Shown here in pieces: positions 26,159-34,750 of a stretch of 64,000 nucleotides of DNA. The notes beneath the pieces were generated by a model. That model did not search any database and was not told the origin of the DNA. It saw only the letters and a list, made by a program, of their open reading frames with translations. Position 1 is the stretch's first letter; every line of letters starts with the position of its first letter. The stretch is from the NCBI GenBank assembly GCA_035296325.1, contig DATHBD010000027.1:51287-115286 (forward strand). Direction: 5' to 3'. Both the position numbers and the translations under genes were made by a program. The stretch is from DATHBD01 sp035296325. Lineage in GTDB: Bacteria > Actinomycetota > Actinomycetes > Mycobacteriales > Micromonosporaceae.

Positions 26159-27129
26159 GGTTCCAGTACCCCTGGCTGCTCGTGGTCGCCGTCGCGGCCG
26201 GGCTGGGCCTCGGGGCTGCGTACGTGTGGCTGCAGCGGCGGCGGACCGACGCGCTCGCGGCGGCCGGGCTGAGCACCGCCACCCCGGCCCGGGCCCGGCT
26301 CCGCCGGCACCTTCCACCGCTGCTGTTCCTGGTCGCCCTCACGCTGCTGCTCGTCGCCGTAGCCCGGCCCCAGGCGACCGTGGCGGTCCCGCGGGTGGCC
26401 GGCACGGTGATCCTCGCGTTCGATGTGTCCAACAGCATGGTGGCCAAGGACGTGGCACCCACCAGGCTGGCCGCCGCCCAGTCCGCGGCGTCGGACTTCG
26501 TCCGCGCGCAGCCGGAGACGGTGGACATCGGTGTGGTCGCGTTCGGCCAGGGCGCGCTGACCACCCACCTGCCGAGCAACGACAGCGACGCGACGATCGC
26601 AGCGATCAACCGGCTCACCGTGGCGGGTGGCACCTCCCTGGGCCAGGCCATCCTGGCCTCGCTGACCGCCATCGTCGGCAGGTCGGTCAGCCTGCCCGAC
26701 CCGTCCTCCGGCGCACCGCCCGAAGACCTCGGGTACTGGGGATCGGCAACGATCGTGCTGTTCTCCGACGGGGAGGACACCGGTGGGCCGGACGCGGTGG
26801 CCGCCGCCGAACTGGCCGCCACCGCTGGAGTGCACATCGAGACCGTCGGGGTCGGCACGGTCGAGGGCGTCACCATCTCCGTCGAGGGGTATCAGATGGT
26901 GACGGCGCTCAACGAGGAACTGCTGACCCAGGTCGCGGAAGCCACCACCGGTTCGTACCACCGGGCCGAGGATGCGCAGGCGCTGAGCGCCATCTACCGG
27001 TCACTCGACCTGCGGATCACCACCGAGAAGGAGGCGCTGGAACTCACCGGTGCCGCGGTGCTGGTCGCGGTGCTGCTTCTGACGATCGGCGGCTTCCTTA
27101 TGATCATCTGGTACGGACGGATCGTGTGA
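26155..27129 (+). CDS. VWA domain membrane protein (BatA-like)
   Basis: A 324-residue protein with N-terminal helix (LLVVAVAAGLGLGAAYVWL), a second one near residue 55, a VWA domain with the MIDAS motif AFDVSNSM near 86, and a C-terminal helix. The layout is that of BatA-type proteins found with MoxR and DUF58. FSDGEDTGG completes the metal site region. Probably anchors a complex at the membrane; stop overlaps the next ATG. Confidence 0.9.
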   Translation: MRFQYPWLLVVAVAAGLGLGAAYVWLQRRRTDALAAAGLSTATPARARLRRHLPPLLFLVALTLLLVAVARPQATVAVPRVAGTVILAFDVSNSMVAKDVAPTRLAAAQSAASDFVRAQPETVDIGVVAFGQGALTTHLPSNDSDATIAAINRLTVAGGTSLGQAILASLTAIVGRSVSLPDPSSGAPPEDLGYWGSATIVLFSDGEDTGGPDAVAAAELAATAGVHIETVGVGTVEGVTISVEGYQMVTALNEELLTQVAEATTGSYHRAEDAQALSAIYRSLDLRITTEKEALELTGAAVLVAVLLLTIGGFLMIIWYGRIV

Positions 27130-28220
27130 TGTCACTGACCTGGCCGTGGGCCCTGATCGCGTTGGTGGCGTTTCCGCTGCTGCTGGCGGTGCGGTGGTGG
27201 ACGCGCCGGCGACGTCGGCGCGACGCGGTGCGCGTGTCCAGTGTCGCCTTGATCCGTGCGGCGCTGCCGGGGCCGTCGCCGTGGCGGCGTCGGGTGCCGC
27301 TGTGGCTGTTCGCCGCTGGTCTGGTCGTCCTCGGCACCGGGGCCGCGCGCCCGCAGGCGTCCGTGCCGGTGCCCACCAACGCCGCCACGATCGTGCTGGC
27401 GATCGACGTGTCCGCCTCGATGTGCGCCACCGACGTGCCGCCCAACCGGTTGACCGCCGCGCAGAACGCCGCCCGCGACTTCATCCGGGCTCAGGACGAC
27501 GGCTCCCGGATCGGCCTGGTCACGTTCTCCGGTACCGCCGGGCTGTTGGTGGCGCCCACCGAGGACAAGAAAGCGCTCCTGGCCGCGATCGACACCCTGC
27601 GGACCTCCCGCGGCACCGCGATCGGCCTGGCCATCCTGACGTCGGTGGACGCCATCGCCGAGATCAATCCGGCGGTGCCGCCCACCGGAGTGGACGTGCC
27701 GGACGCCCCGGGATCCGCCGATGCGGCGCGGGACTACCAGCCGGACACCATCGTGGTGCTCACCGACGGCCGCAACACCCAGGGCGTGGACCCGGTGACG
27801 GCCGCTGCCGAAGCGGCGGCCCGCCGGCTGCGCGTCTACACGATCGGCTTCGGCACCGCCGAACCGTCCCCGTCGGTCTGTACCCGCGACCAGATCAGCG
27901 GGGATGCCGCGTTCCGCGGGGACGGTCCCGGCCCACCCGGTGGATTCCGCGGTTTCGGCCGGGCGCAGCAGATCGACGAGGAGGCGCTGACGAAGGTCGC
28001 CGACCTCACCGGCGGCGAGTACTTCCAGGCCGTCGACGCCAAGGCACTGAGCGGCGTGCTGCTGGACCTGCCCAACTCGATCGTGCTGCAACGGCAGGAC
28101 GTGGAGATCACCGCATGGTTCGCGCTCGCGGGTGCGCTGCTCGTCCTGGCGGCCGTGGGGCTCTCCCAGTGGTGGAACCGGACCCGTCCCCGGAGTCCGC
28201 CGACACCCGCCGCGCGGTAA
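27129..28220 (+). CDS. VWA domain membrane protein, second paralogue
   Basis: A 363-residue protein similar in build to its upstream neighbour: N-terminal helix, helix near residue 60, MIDAS DVSASM near 97, LTDGRNTQG, and a C-terminal helix. ATG 27129 overlaps the upstream TGA by one base. It carries an extra Gly/Pro-rich insertion (GDGPGPPGGFRGFG) that the first copy lacks. Last gene of the MoxR operon; the following gene is on the other strand. Confidence 0.9.
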   Translation: MSLTWPWALIALVAFPLLLAVRWWTRRRRRRDAVRVSSVALIRAALPGPSPWRRRVPLWLFAAGLVVLGTGAARPQASVPVPTNAATIVLAIDVSASMCATDVPPNRLTAAQNAARDFIRAQDDGSRIGLVTFSGTAGLLVAPTEDKKALLAAIDTLRTSRGTAIGLAILTSVDAIAEINPAVPPTGVDVPDAPGSADAARDYQPDTIVVLTDGRNTQGVDPVTAAAEAAARRLRVYTIGFGTAEPSPSVCTRDQISGDAAFRGDGPGPPGGFRGFGRAQQIDEEALTKVADLTGGEYFQAVDAKALSGVLLDLPNSIVLQRQDVEITAWFALAGALLVLAAVGLSQWWNRTRPRSPPTPAAR

Positions 28221-28234
28221 GGGGCGCGCGGCGC

Positions 28235-29074
28235 CTATCCCGACGGGCCGGGGTGGACGACGGCGATCGATCCGGTCGGGCCGCCGAGTAACGCCTCACT
28301 GACCGAGCCCAGCGCAGCATGGGCCCCGGTGCGGAGGCCCCGGTCCCCGACGACCAGGAGCCGGGCACCGGCCGCGGCGCGCTGCAACGCCGCCGCGGGG
28401 TCGCCGTAACTGATGGCCCGCTTGACGGCGACGGTCGGATACCGCACGGCGAAGGGCTCGACTTCAGTGATCAACGACGTGGATCGTGGCCGCCGTGCGA
28501 CGCCTTCCGACGCGTGGCTGGTGGTGTGTACCGCCGCGAGCGGAAGGTCGTGATCGGCGGCGTACCGGAACGCGAAGGCCAGGGCGGCCCGGGCGGATTC
28601 GCTGCCATCGACGCCCACCACCACGTGGTCGGCGAACACCCCGGCCCCCGGTGGCCCGGTCTTGACCACCACGACCGGGCATGACGCGTGGGCGGCCACC
28701 CAGCGGATCGCCGACATGGCAGCGCCGCGGTTGCGCCGGCCGGCGCCCACGACCAGCAGGTCCCCGCCGGCATCCACCAGTTGCTCGCCGACGTTGCCCC
28801 GGGGCGCGCGCACGGTGACCCGGTCGGGCCCGAGCCGGTCGCGCACCCGGCCCACCTCGCGTAGCAGCTGCACCGGCTCGGCCGCTTCCGGTACGGCATC
28901 GCGATTTCGCGACCCGGGCTTCGCCGCCCGGCCAGGGCGGCGGACGGGGCGGATCTCGAGGCGTGCGTGCATCGTCGCCGCCTCGTCCGCCGCCCACGCC
29001 AGTGTGTTCGAGTCGGGTGCATCCCGGTCGATGCCGGCTACCACCGTGTGGATTTCGCTCACGATGAACCTCAT
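28235..29074 (-). CDS. Universal stress protein, two tandem Usp domains
   Basis: A 279-residue protein with two Usp domains. The first (1-140) begins IVSEIHTVVAGIDRD and contains DLLVVGAGRRNRGAAMSAIR; the second (about 145-279) begins HVVVGVDGSESARAALAF and contains LLVVGDRGLRTGAHAALGSVS. The second ATP-binding loop G-x2-G-x9-G(S/T) is better conserved than the first. Typical dormancy or stress protein of actinobacteria. Start ATG 29074 chosen at the conserved first strand. Confidence 0.9.
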   Translation of the reverse strand: MRFIVSEIHTVVAGIDRDAPDSNTLAWAADEAATMHARLEIRPVRRPGRAAKPGSRNRDAVPEAAEPVQLLREVGRVRDRLGPDRVTVRAPRGNVGEQLVDAGGDLLVVGAGRRNRGAAMSAIRWVAAHASCPVVVVKTGPPGAGVFADHVVVGVDGSESARAALAFAFRYAADHDLPLAAVHTTSHASEGVARRPRSTSLITEVEPFAVRYPTVAVKRAISYGDPAAALQRAAAGARLLVVGDRGLRTGAHAALGSVSEALLGGPTGSIAVVHPGPSG

Positions 29075-29238
29075 GGTCTCTAGGTCATCCGAGTGCTTGC
29101 GGGCGCCCTCATCGTGGCACCAGAACGCGCCCAACGGTGCGGCGTGCCGCAGGTGTAGCGGTATCTGAGGATGCGGCACCGGACCGCCGCCGGCTGGTGG
29201 GTCCGGGCGCGGTACGGCGAGACGTCCGGTCGGGTGAA

Positions 29239-29261
29239 CCCAACTGACCTGCCGAGTTGGG
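29239..29261. promoter_or_regulatory. Inverted repeat upstream of phnD
   Basis: CCCAACT (29239-29245) and AGTTGGG (29255-29261) form a 7-bp hairpin with a 9-nt loop in the divergent region between usp and phnD. It does not match the palindrome before phnF. A role as an operator or leader hairpin is possible but untested. Confidence 0.3.
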
Positions 29262-29367
29262 CTGCCGGTAACCGTGGTGTCGCCGCGGCGGCATGCCCGG
29301 CGCGCAGCCTCGTCCCGATCGCACCGGTCGGATGCCTCCGGACCGGGCGGAGGAAGGGACCTTGATC

Positions 29368-30336
29368 ATGCTCCACTCCAACCGGCGTACCCCCGGCACG
29401 CTCGCCCTCGCCGCGGTCGCGGTGCTCGTCCTGAGCGGTTGTGGCGAGAGCGCGGCCGGGCAGCCGCAGGGCTCCGGATCCGGCAGCGCCAACCAGGCAC
29501 GCAACCCGGACACCCTGGTGTTCGCCGCCGTGCCGTCCGAGGAGGCCACCAGCCTCGAACAGAGCTACAAGTCCGTGATGAACCTGCTGGAGAAGGAGAC
29601 CGGCAAGAAGATCACCTTCCAGAAGGCCACCGACTACGCGGCCATCATCGAGGGGCAGCGCAGCGGCAAGGTCGATATCGCGCAGTACGGCCCGTTCTCC
29701 TACGTACTGGCCCGCAACAGTGGCGTGCAGACCAACCCGATCGGTGCCCAGGTCAAGAAGAAGGGCGAGAAGCCGGGGTACAAGTCGTACGCGGTCACCA
29801 GGGCCGCGTCCCCGATCAGCGACCTGGCCGGGTTCAAGGGTAAGAAGGTGTGCTTCGTCGACCCGAACTCCACCTCCGGCTACCTGTACCCGCGCGCCGG
29901 GCTGATGGCCGCGGGCATCGACCCGGACAAGGACCTCACCGCGGTCATGGCCGGAGGTCACGACGCTTCGGCGCTGGCGGTGGCGAGCGGTCAGTGCGAC
30001 GCCGGGTTCGCGCAGGAATCGATGATCGACGTGACCTTGATCGACAAGGGGCAGCTCAAGCCCGGCGACCTGAAGACGGTCTGGAAGTCCGAGGTCATCG
30101 CCGGATCCCCGGTCGCGGTCAGCGCCGACCTGGACCCGGCGTTGCAGCAGAAGATCTCCGCGGCGTTCACCGAGAAGGCCAACGTCGACTATCTGAGGGC
30201 CAACGGCCTGTGCGGGGAGAAGTGCCAGGTCGGCGACGGTGGCAGTTGGGGCTACGTGGCCGTCGACGACCAGGTCTTCGACGGCGTACGCAAGGTCTGC
30301 GAGGTCACCAGGGACAAGAAGTGCGTGAAGTCCTGA
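29368..30336 (+). CDS. phnD: Phosphonate ABC transporter substrate-binding lipoprotein
   Basis: A 322-residue lipoprotein: signal peptide ending in lipobox LSGC near residue 27, then the type II periplasmic-binding fold of PhnD (LVFAAVPSEEATSLEQSY, QYGPFSYVLA, FVDPNSTSGYLYPR, GSWGYVAVDDQVFDGVRK). The Ser-Thr-Ser loop is the usual phosphonate-binding site. GGAGGAAGGGA precedes ATG 29368. It is first of the phnDCE transporter, 28 nt ahead of phnC. Phosphonate is captured outside the membrane and handed to PhnE. Confidence 0.92.
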   Translation: MLHSNRRTPGTLALAAVAVLVLSGCGESAAGQPQGSGSGSANQARNPDTLVFAAVPSEEATSLEQSYKSVMNLLEKETGKKITFQKATDYAAIIEGQRSGKVDIAQYGPFSYVLARNSGVQTNPIGAQVKKKGEKPGYKSYAVTRAASPISDLAGFKGKKVCFVDPNSTSGYLYPRAGLMAAGIDPDKDLTAVMAGGHDASALAVASGQCDAGFAQESMIDVTLIDKGQLKPGDLKTVWKSEVIAGSPVAVSADLDPALQQKISAAFTEKANVDYLRANGLCGEKCQVGDGGSWGYVAVDDQVFDGVRKVCEVTRDKKCVKS

Positions 30337-30364
30337 CCGGCTCGCATTCCGTCGAAGGAGTCCG

Positions 30365-31165
30365 ATGAGCGTTGAGCGATTTCCAGAGACCGTCATCCGG
30401 CTGGAGGGCGTGAGTACCCGGTTCGCCCCGGACGTTCTTGCCCTGGACGAGGTGTCCCTCAACGTCCGGGCAGGTGAGGTGGTGGTCCTGCTGGGACTCT
30501 CCGGATCCGGCAAGTCCACGCTGCTGCGGCACGTGGACGGGCTGCAGGCGACGAGTTCGGGCGCCGTGCACGTGCTCGGCACCGACGTCGGACTGGCATC
30601 CGGGCCCTCGTTGCGCCGACTGCGCCGGCGGATCGGGTTCGTGTTCCAGCAGTTCCACCTCGTCGGCAGCCTGACCGTGCTGGAGAACGTCTGCACCGGC
30701 GCGCTCGGCCGCGTCCGCGGGCCGCGGCTCGGCCTGCCCACATATCCGCGGCAGATCCGGCACGAGGCACTGGCCCAACTCGATCGGGTGGGTCTGCTGC
30801 CACAGGCCTTCCAGCGCGCGGACACCCTCTCCGGCGGCCAGCAGCAACGCGCCGCGGTAGCCCGGGCGCTGATGCAGCGCCCGGAGATCCTCCTCGCCGA
30901 CGAGCCGGTGGCCTCGCTGGATCCGGAGTCGTCGACGCAGGTCATGCGATTGATCCGGGAGATCAGCCAGGAGCAGCGCCTGACCGTGCTGTGCAGCCTG
31001 CACCAGGTCGATCTCGCGCTGTCCTGGGGTGATCGCGTCGTAGGGCTGCGAGCCGGACGGGTGGTTCTGGACACGCCGGCGCACGGGCTGGACCGCGAGT
31101 CGGCCATGGCCATCTACTCGCAGGTGGGTGCGGACGGCGGTGCAGTCCTGGCGATGACCGGATGA
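30365..31165 (+). CDS. phnC: Phosphonate ABC transporter ATPase
   Basis: A 266-residue ATPase. Walker A GLSGSGKST near residue 42, signature LSGGQQQRAAVARAL near 155, Walker B LLADEPVASLDPES near 176 and the H-loop CSLHQVDLALSW. The PhnC assignment rests on these plus the context between PhnD and the fused PhnE. ATG is preceded by GAAGGAG; the stop overlaps phnE by 4 nt. Confidence 0.93.
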   Translation: MSVERFPETVIRLEGVSTRFAPDVLALDEVSLNVRAGEVVVLLGLSGSGKSTLLRHVDGLQATSSGAVHVLGTDVGLASGPSLRRLRRRIGFVFQQFHLVGSLTVLENVCTGALGRVRGPRLGLPTYPRQIRHEALAQLDRVGLLPQAFQRADTLSGGQQQRAAVARALMQRPEILLADEPVASLDPESSTQVMRLIREISQEQRLTVLCSLHQVDLALSWGDRVVGLRAGRVVLDTPAHGLDRESAMAIYSQVGADGGAVLAMTG

Positions 31166-32871
31166 CCGTCGGGACGGCGCGGGCTTCCGCAACCGATCCC
31201 GGGCCGCCCCGCCGCGAACCCGAACCCGGCGCGCCCCGAACGCTGGTTCCGCCGAGCGCCGGGGCGTCGGCGGCGACGCTGGTCGCCGCCGTACTGCTGG
31301 GGCTCGGTGTCTGGGCGTTCGCCGACCTGAAGATCAATATCGCGACGCTCGTGGACAGCGCCGGCAACGCGGCGGACTTTCTCGGCAGAATGCTTCCGCT
31401 GGACTTCCCGCCCACGGTCGAACTGCTCCGGCTGTGCGGACAGACGCTCTCCATCGTGGTGTGCGCCACGCTGCTGTCGGTGCTGCTCAGCGTGCCGGTG
31501 GCCGTGCTGGCGGCGGCCAACACGACCGTGCACCCGACGGCGCGGCTCGGTGCGCGCGGCCTCATCGTGCTGGCGCGGGCGGTCCCGGATGTGGTGCTGG
31601 CGATCATCTTTCTTCGGGTGTTCGGGCTGGGAGCGTTCGCCGGCGTGCTGGCGATGGGGCTGCACTCCATCGGAATGATCGGCAAGATGTACGCCGACGC
31701 CATCGAACAAATCGACGAAGGGCCGCCGGCGGCGGTACGGGCCGGTGGCGCGACCCGGATGCAGGAGCTCACCGCAGGCGTACTGCCCCAGGTGTTGCCG
31801 GCCTTCGTCGCGACCGCGCTGCACCGCTTCGACATCAACCTGCGCATTTCGGTGGTGCTCGGCTTCGTCGGGGTGGAAGGGCTGGGGCACGCGATCGCCA
31901 CGGCGTTCCGCGGCCTGGACTATCGGCGCGGCATGGCGCTGGCCCTGCTGGTGCTGATCCTGTGCGTCCTCGTCGAGTTGCTCTCCGGCGCGATCCGGCG
32001 GGCGCTGCTGCGGGGTGGGCAGGGTCGCGTCCAGCGGGTGCGGGCTGCGCCTGCGACCGCGACCGCGATGGCGACGGCGCCGCCGGTCCGGCGGATCAGC
32101 CCGCCGTGGTCGGCCCGGCGGATCCGCCATGCCGGGTACGCCGTCGTCGCCGTACTCGCGGTGCTGGCCTCCATCTGGGGCATCGACGTCTCGCCCGGCG
32201 CGATCGTGATGGCGCTGGGCGGCCTCGGCGATGCGCTGGGCCTGTTCTGGCCGCCGGAGACCGGCGGCATCATGCCGGAGCTGCTCGCCGACCTCTGGGT
32301 GACGGTCAAGATCGCGCTCGCCGCCACGCTGATGGGTGCCGTCCTGGCGCTGCCCGTTGGTGCCATGGCGGCCCGCAACGTCGCCCCGACACCGGCCGTG
32401 GCCCGCGTCTTCCGCGTGTTCGTGGTGACCGTCCGCGGTGTGCCGGAGCTGGTCCTGGCCATCGTGTTCGTGGTGGTGACCGGTCTGGGCCCGGTCGCCG
32501 GTGCGCTGGCGTTGGGGATCGGTGCCATCGGCCTGCTCGGCAAACTCGTCGCAGACTCGCTCGAGGAGGTCGACCCGGGTGTCGAGCAGGCACTGCGGGC
32601 CACCGGTGCCGGCCGTTGGCAGGTGTTCTTCTCGGCCACCGTGCCGCAGGCGGCGCCGGCGTTCGTCGGGCATCTGCTGTACCAGCTCGATGTGAACATC
32701 CGGTCCGCGACCCTACTGGGCATCGTCGGTGCCGGTGGCATCGGATTCCAACTGCAGAATGCCGCACGGGTGCTGGAGTTCGGCGTGGTCACCACCGTGA
32801 TGCTGCTCGTGTTCTGCACCGTGCTGCTTGTGGAACTCCTCGCGGTGTGGCTGCGCCGCGTGGTGCGTTGA
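31162..32871 (+). CDS. phnE: Fused tandem phosphonate permease (PhnE-PhnE)
   Basis: A 569-residue polypeptide made of two complete PhnE-type permease domains, about residues 35-265 and 310-565. Each carries the PhnE pattern: a hydrophobic start, VVFLAR- or VVTVRGVPELVLAIVF-type helix, and the coupling loop (SIGMIGKMYADAIEQIDEGP and AIGLLGKLVADSLEEVDPGV) that contacts PhnC. The linker (about 270-310) is Ala/Arg-rich and cytosolic. In many bacteria two phnE genes are separate, so this is a fusion that makes the pseudo-dimer in one chain. Confidence 0.92.
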   Translation: MTVGTARASATDPGPPRREPEPGAPRTLVPPSAGASAATLVAAVLLGLGVWAFADLKINIATLVDSAGNAADFLGRMLPLDFPPTVELLRLCGQTLSIVVCATLLSVLLSVPVAVLAAANTTVHPTARLGARGLIVLARAVPDVVLAIIFLRVFGLGAFAGVLAMGLHSIGMIGKMYADAIEQIDEGPPAAVRAGGATRMQELTAGVLPQVLPAFVATALHRFDINLRISVVLGFVGVEGLGHAIATAFRGLDYRRGMALALLVLILCVLVELLSGAIRRALLRGGQGRVQRVRAAPATATAMATAPPVRRISPPWSARRIRHAGYAVVAVLAVLASIWGIDVSPGAIVMALGGLGDALGLFWPPETGGIMPELLADLWVTVKIALAATLMGAVLALPVGAMAARNVAPTPAVARVFRVFVVTVRGVPELVLAIVFVVVTGLGPVAGALALGIGAIGLLGKLVADSLEEVDPGVEQALRATGAGRWQVFFSATVPQAAPAFVGHLLYQLDVNIRSATLLGIVGAGGIGFQLQNAARVLEFGVVTTVMLLVFCTVLLVELLAVWLRRVVR

Positions 32872-32946
32872 GGTCCCGCGTGGTCCCGACCTGGCGAAAC
32901 AACTGTGACCGTTGTTCACCTGAGTGGTCGCCCGCGTTTGTCGATG

Positions 32947-32968
32947 CCCGGTTGTCCGGACAACCGGG
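32947..32968. promoter_or_regulatory. Perfect 22-bp palindrome, phnF operator candidate
   Basis: CCCGGTTGTCC (32947-32957) is immediately followed by its exact reverse complement GGACAACCGGG (32958-32968), with no central gap. It ends 17 bp before the phnF GTG. This is what a GntR/HutC-type dimer such as PhnF would bind to repress its own operon. It separates phnDCE from the phnF-M operon. Confidence 0.7.
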
Positions 32969-32985
32969 TCCCACATGCTCGCCGG

Positions 32986-33729
32986 GTGACCTCGACACGA
33001 TATCTGGAGATCGCCGACCGGCTCGCCGCGGAACTCGCCGCATGCGCTCCGGGCACGCGGGTGGCCAGCGAGAACGAGATCTCGACGCGCTTCGGGGTGG
33101 GCCGCGCCGCCTCCCGCTCCGCGCTGCAGGAGTTGGAACGCCGGCTGGTGGTCCGCCGGATCCAGGGTGCCGGCACGTTCGTCAACCGGCGCATCGACTA
33201 CGTCATCTCGCGCCGGCGGCCTCCGTCGTGGACCGCCACGGTCACCGCGGCAGGGGCTACGCCGCGTGCGCACGTCAAGGCGGTGGAGCGCATGCCGATG
33301 CCGGCCGATCTGGCCGCGCGGCTTGGTGTGCCGGTCAATACCGCGGCGCACCGGGTGATCCGCCACTTCTATATCGATGACCTCCTCGTCTCCCGGGTTC
33401 ATGAGTGGATCCCGACGGATCTGGTGCCCGACCTGGGACTTGCGCTGCACGCGGTGGAGTCGCTCGACCTGGTCCTGCGGCAGATGGGTCGGGTCCGACC
33501 GGTGCGGGCGTGGTGCCGGGTCAGCCTGGACGCCGCCCCGCCGGACGTGCTGGCGGCGCTGCAGATCGAGGCGAGCGTCCCGGTCTGGCTGGTGGAGAGC
33601 GTCAGCCGTGATGGCGACAGCGATCGCGGGCTGATGTGCAGCAGCGCGTGGACCCGCGGCGACGCGGTCCGAATGGTGGTTGAACTCGACCAGTTCGTGT
33701 CCCCGGACGATGTGAAGGAGGAGCAGTGA
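32986..33729 (+). CDS. phnF: GntR/HutC-family regulator of phosphonate genes
   Basis: A 247-residue regulator, start GTG 32986. The wHTH (about 5-70) shows YLEIADRLAAELAACAPGTRVASENEISTRFGVGRAASRSALQELERRLVVRR, and the C-terminal UTRA ligand domain follows (PVNTAAHRVIRHFYIDDLLVSRVHEWIPTDLVPDL). It leads the C-P lyase operon, as PhnF does in several bacteria. Its stop overlaps phnG by 4 nt. The palindrome at 32947 is the likely operator; the inducer could be a phosphonate or a pathway intermediate. Confidence 0.87.
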   Translation: MTSTRYLEIADRLAAELAACAPGTRVASENEISTRFGVGRAASRSALQELERRLVVRRIQGAGTFVNRRIDYVISRRRPPSWTATVTAAGATPRAHVKAVERMPMPADLAARLGVPVNTAAHRVIRHFYIDDLLVSRVHEWIPTDLVPDLGLALHAVESLDLVLRQMGRVRPVRAWCRVSLDAAPPDVLAALQIEASVPVWLVESVSRDGDSDRGLMCSSAWTRGDAVRMVVELDQFVSPDDVKEEQ

Positions 33730-34160
33730 CGCAGATGCTCAGCAGGGAGCAGCGGTGCGCCCTGATGGCCGAGGCGGAGCCGGCGGCGTTGACCGCGCTC
33801 GCCGATGCGTGCCTCGCCGACGGCGTGGACGTGCGGGTGCTGGTCGCCCCGGAGGTCGGCTGCGTCACCGTGCAGGTACGTGAGCCGGTGGGGGCGGAGC
33901 GCTTCCTGCTCGGGGACGTGCTGGGGTGCCGGGCCGAGGTTGAACTCGCCGGGCACCGGGGCTGGGCGATGCGGCTCGGCGACGACCGTGCCGCGACGTT
34001 GGCCGCGGCCGTACTGGACGCCGAAGCACAGGCTGGCCGGTCGCGTGCCGGTGAGGTCGATGCGCTGTGCCGACGGGTGCTTGCCGACCGGGAGCAGCGG
34101 GAGGCGCGGGAGTGGGCCGAGCTCGCTGCGACGGTGGTCGAGTTCGAGGTGCTGACATGA
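33726..34160 (+). CDS. phnG: C-P lyase core subunit PhnG
   Basis: A 144-residue protein starting GTG 33726. MLSREQRCALMAEAEPAALTALAD, GERFLLGDVL-like AERFLLGDVLGCRAEVEL and GWAMRLGDDRAATLAAAVLDAE are the PhnG pattern. PhnG with PhnH, PhnI and PhnJ forms the C-P lyase core, which attaches phosphonate to ribose triphosphate. Overlaps on both sides are 4 nt, giving coupled translation. Confidence 0.9.
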   Translation: MTQMLSREQRCALMAEAEPAALTALADACLADGVDVRVLVAPEVGCVTVQVREPVGAERFLLGDVLGCRAEVELAGHRGWAMRLGDDRAATLAAAVLDAEAQAGRSRAGEVDALCRRVLADREQREAREWAELAATVVEFEVLT

Positions 34161-34750
34161 TCAACGTATCCGCCGAGCGTGTTGTCGCCGTGGCGCTGCG
34201 CCCCGAGGAGGCGCACGCGACATTCCGGGCCGTACTGGATGCGCTGTCCCGGCCCGGGTGGATCACCCGGCTGCCGACGGCCCCGCTCGGCGTGGTCCCG
34301 GCGCCGATCGTGCCGGTGTTGGCCCTGGCCGACCTCGGCACCGGCGTGTGCGTCCTCGACGAGGACGGCGGATGGACCGACGCGGTCGGCCTCGCGACCA
34401 ACGCACCGGCCGTCGCGCTGGGGGAGGCGCGGCTGGTGGCGGCGACCCGTCCGGTCCGGGCGGAGGAACTGCTTGCCGTGCACCGGGGCAGCGCCGGGGC
34501 CCCGGAGGACGGCGCGCTGGTCTGCCTGCCGGTGCGCGATGTGGACGGTGGCCCGACGGTGTGGCGGTTGTCCGGTCCGGGCGTGGACGGTGAGCGACGG
34601 ATCGCACCGGTCGGCCTGCCGGAGGGGATCTTCGATGCCCGCGCCGAGGCCGTGTCGGGTTTTCCGGCGGGAGTGGATCTGCTGCTGGTCACACCGGACG
34701 GCCGGATTCTGGGCGTGCCGCGGAGCACCACCGTTGTCAAGGAGGGGTGA
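34157..34750 (+). CDS. phnH: C-P lyase core subunit PhnH
   Basis: A 197-residue protein, ATG 34157 overlapping the phnG stop. FRAVLDALSRPGWITRLP is the PhnH hallmark; GALVCLPVRDVDGGPTVWRLSGPG and GIFDARAEAVSGFPAGVDLLLV follow. PhnH is a core subunit of the C-P lyase complex. Nothing looks truncated. Confidence 0.9.
   Translation: MINVSAERVVAVALRPEEAHATFRAVLDALSRPGWITRLPTAPLGVVPAPIVPVLALADLGTGVCVLDEDGGWTDAVGLATNAPAVALGEARLVAATRPVRAEELLAVHRGSAGAPEDGALVCLPVRDVDGGPTVWRLSGPGVDGERRIAPVGLPEGIFDARAEAVSGFPAGVDLLLVTPDGRILGVPRSTTVVKEG

Noticed and set aside
29080..32673. Very long open frames (677 and 519 codons) on the minus strand under phnD, phnC and phnE.
   Set aside because: They lie antisense to clear phosphonate transporter genes, and their translations are Arg/His/Gly-rich low-complexity sequence, typical of high-GC shadow frames.
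32914..32920. GTTCACC before phnF as a PHO box.
   Set aside because: The neighbouring copies are offset by 10 and 12 bp rather than 11 and are poor matches.
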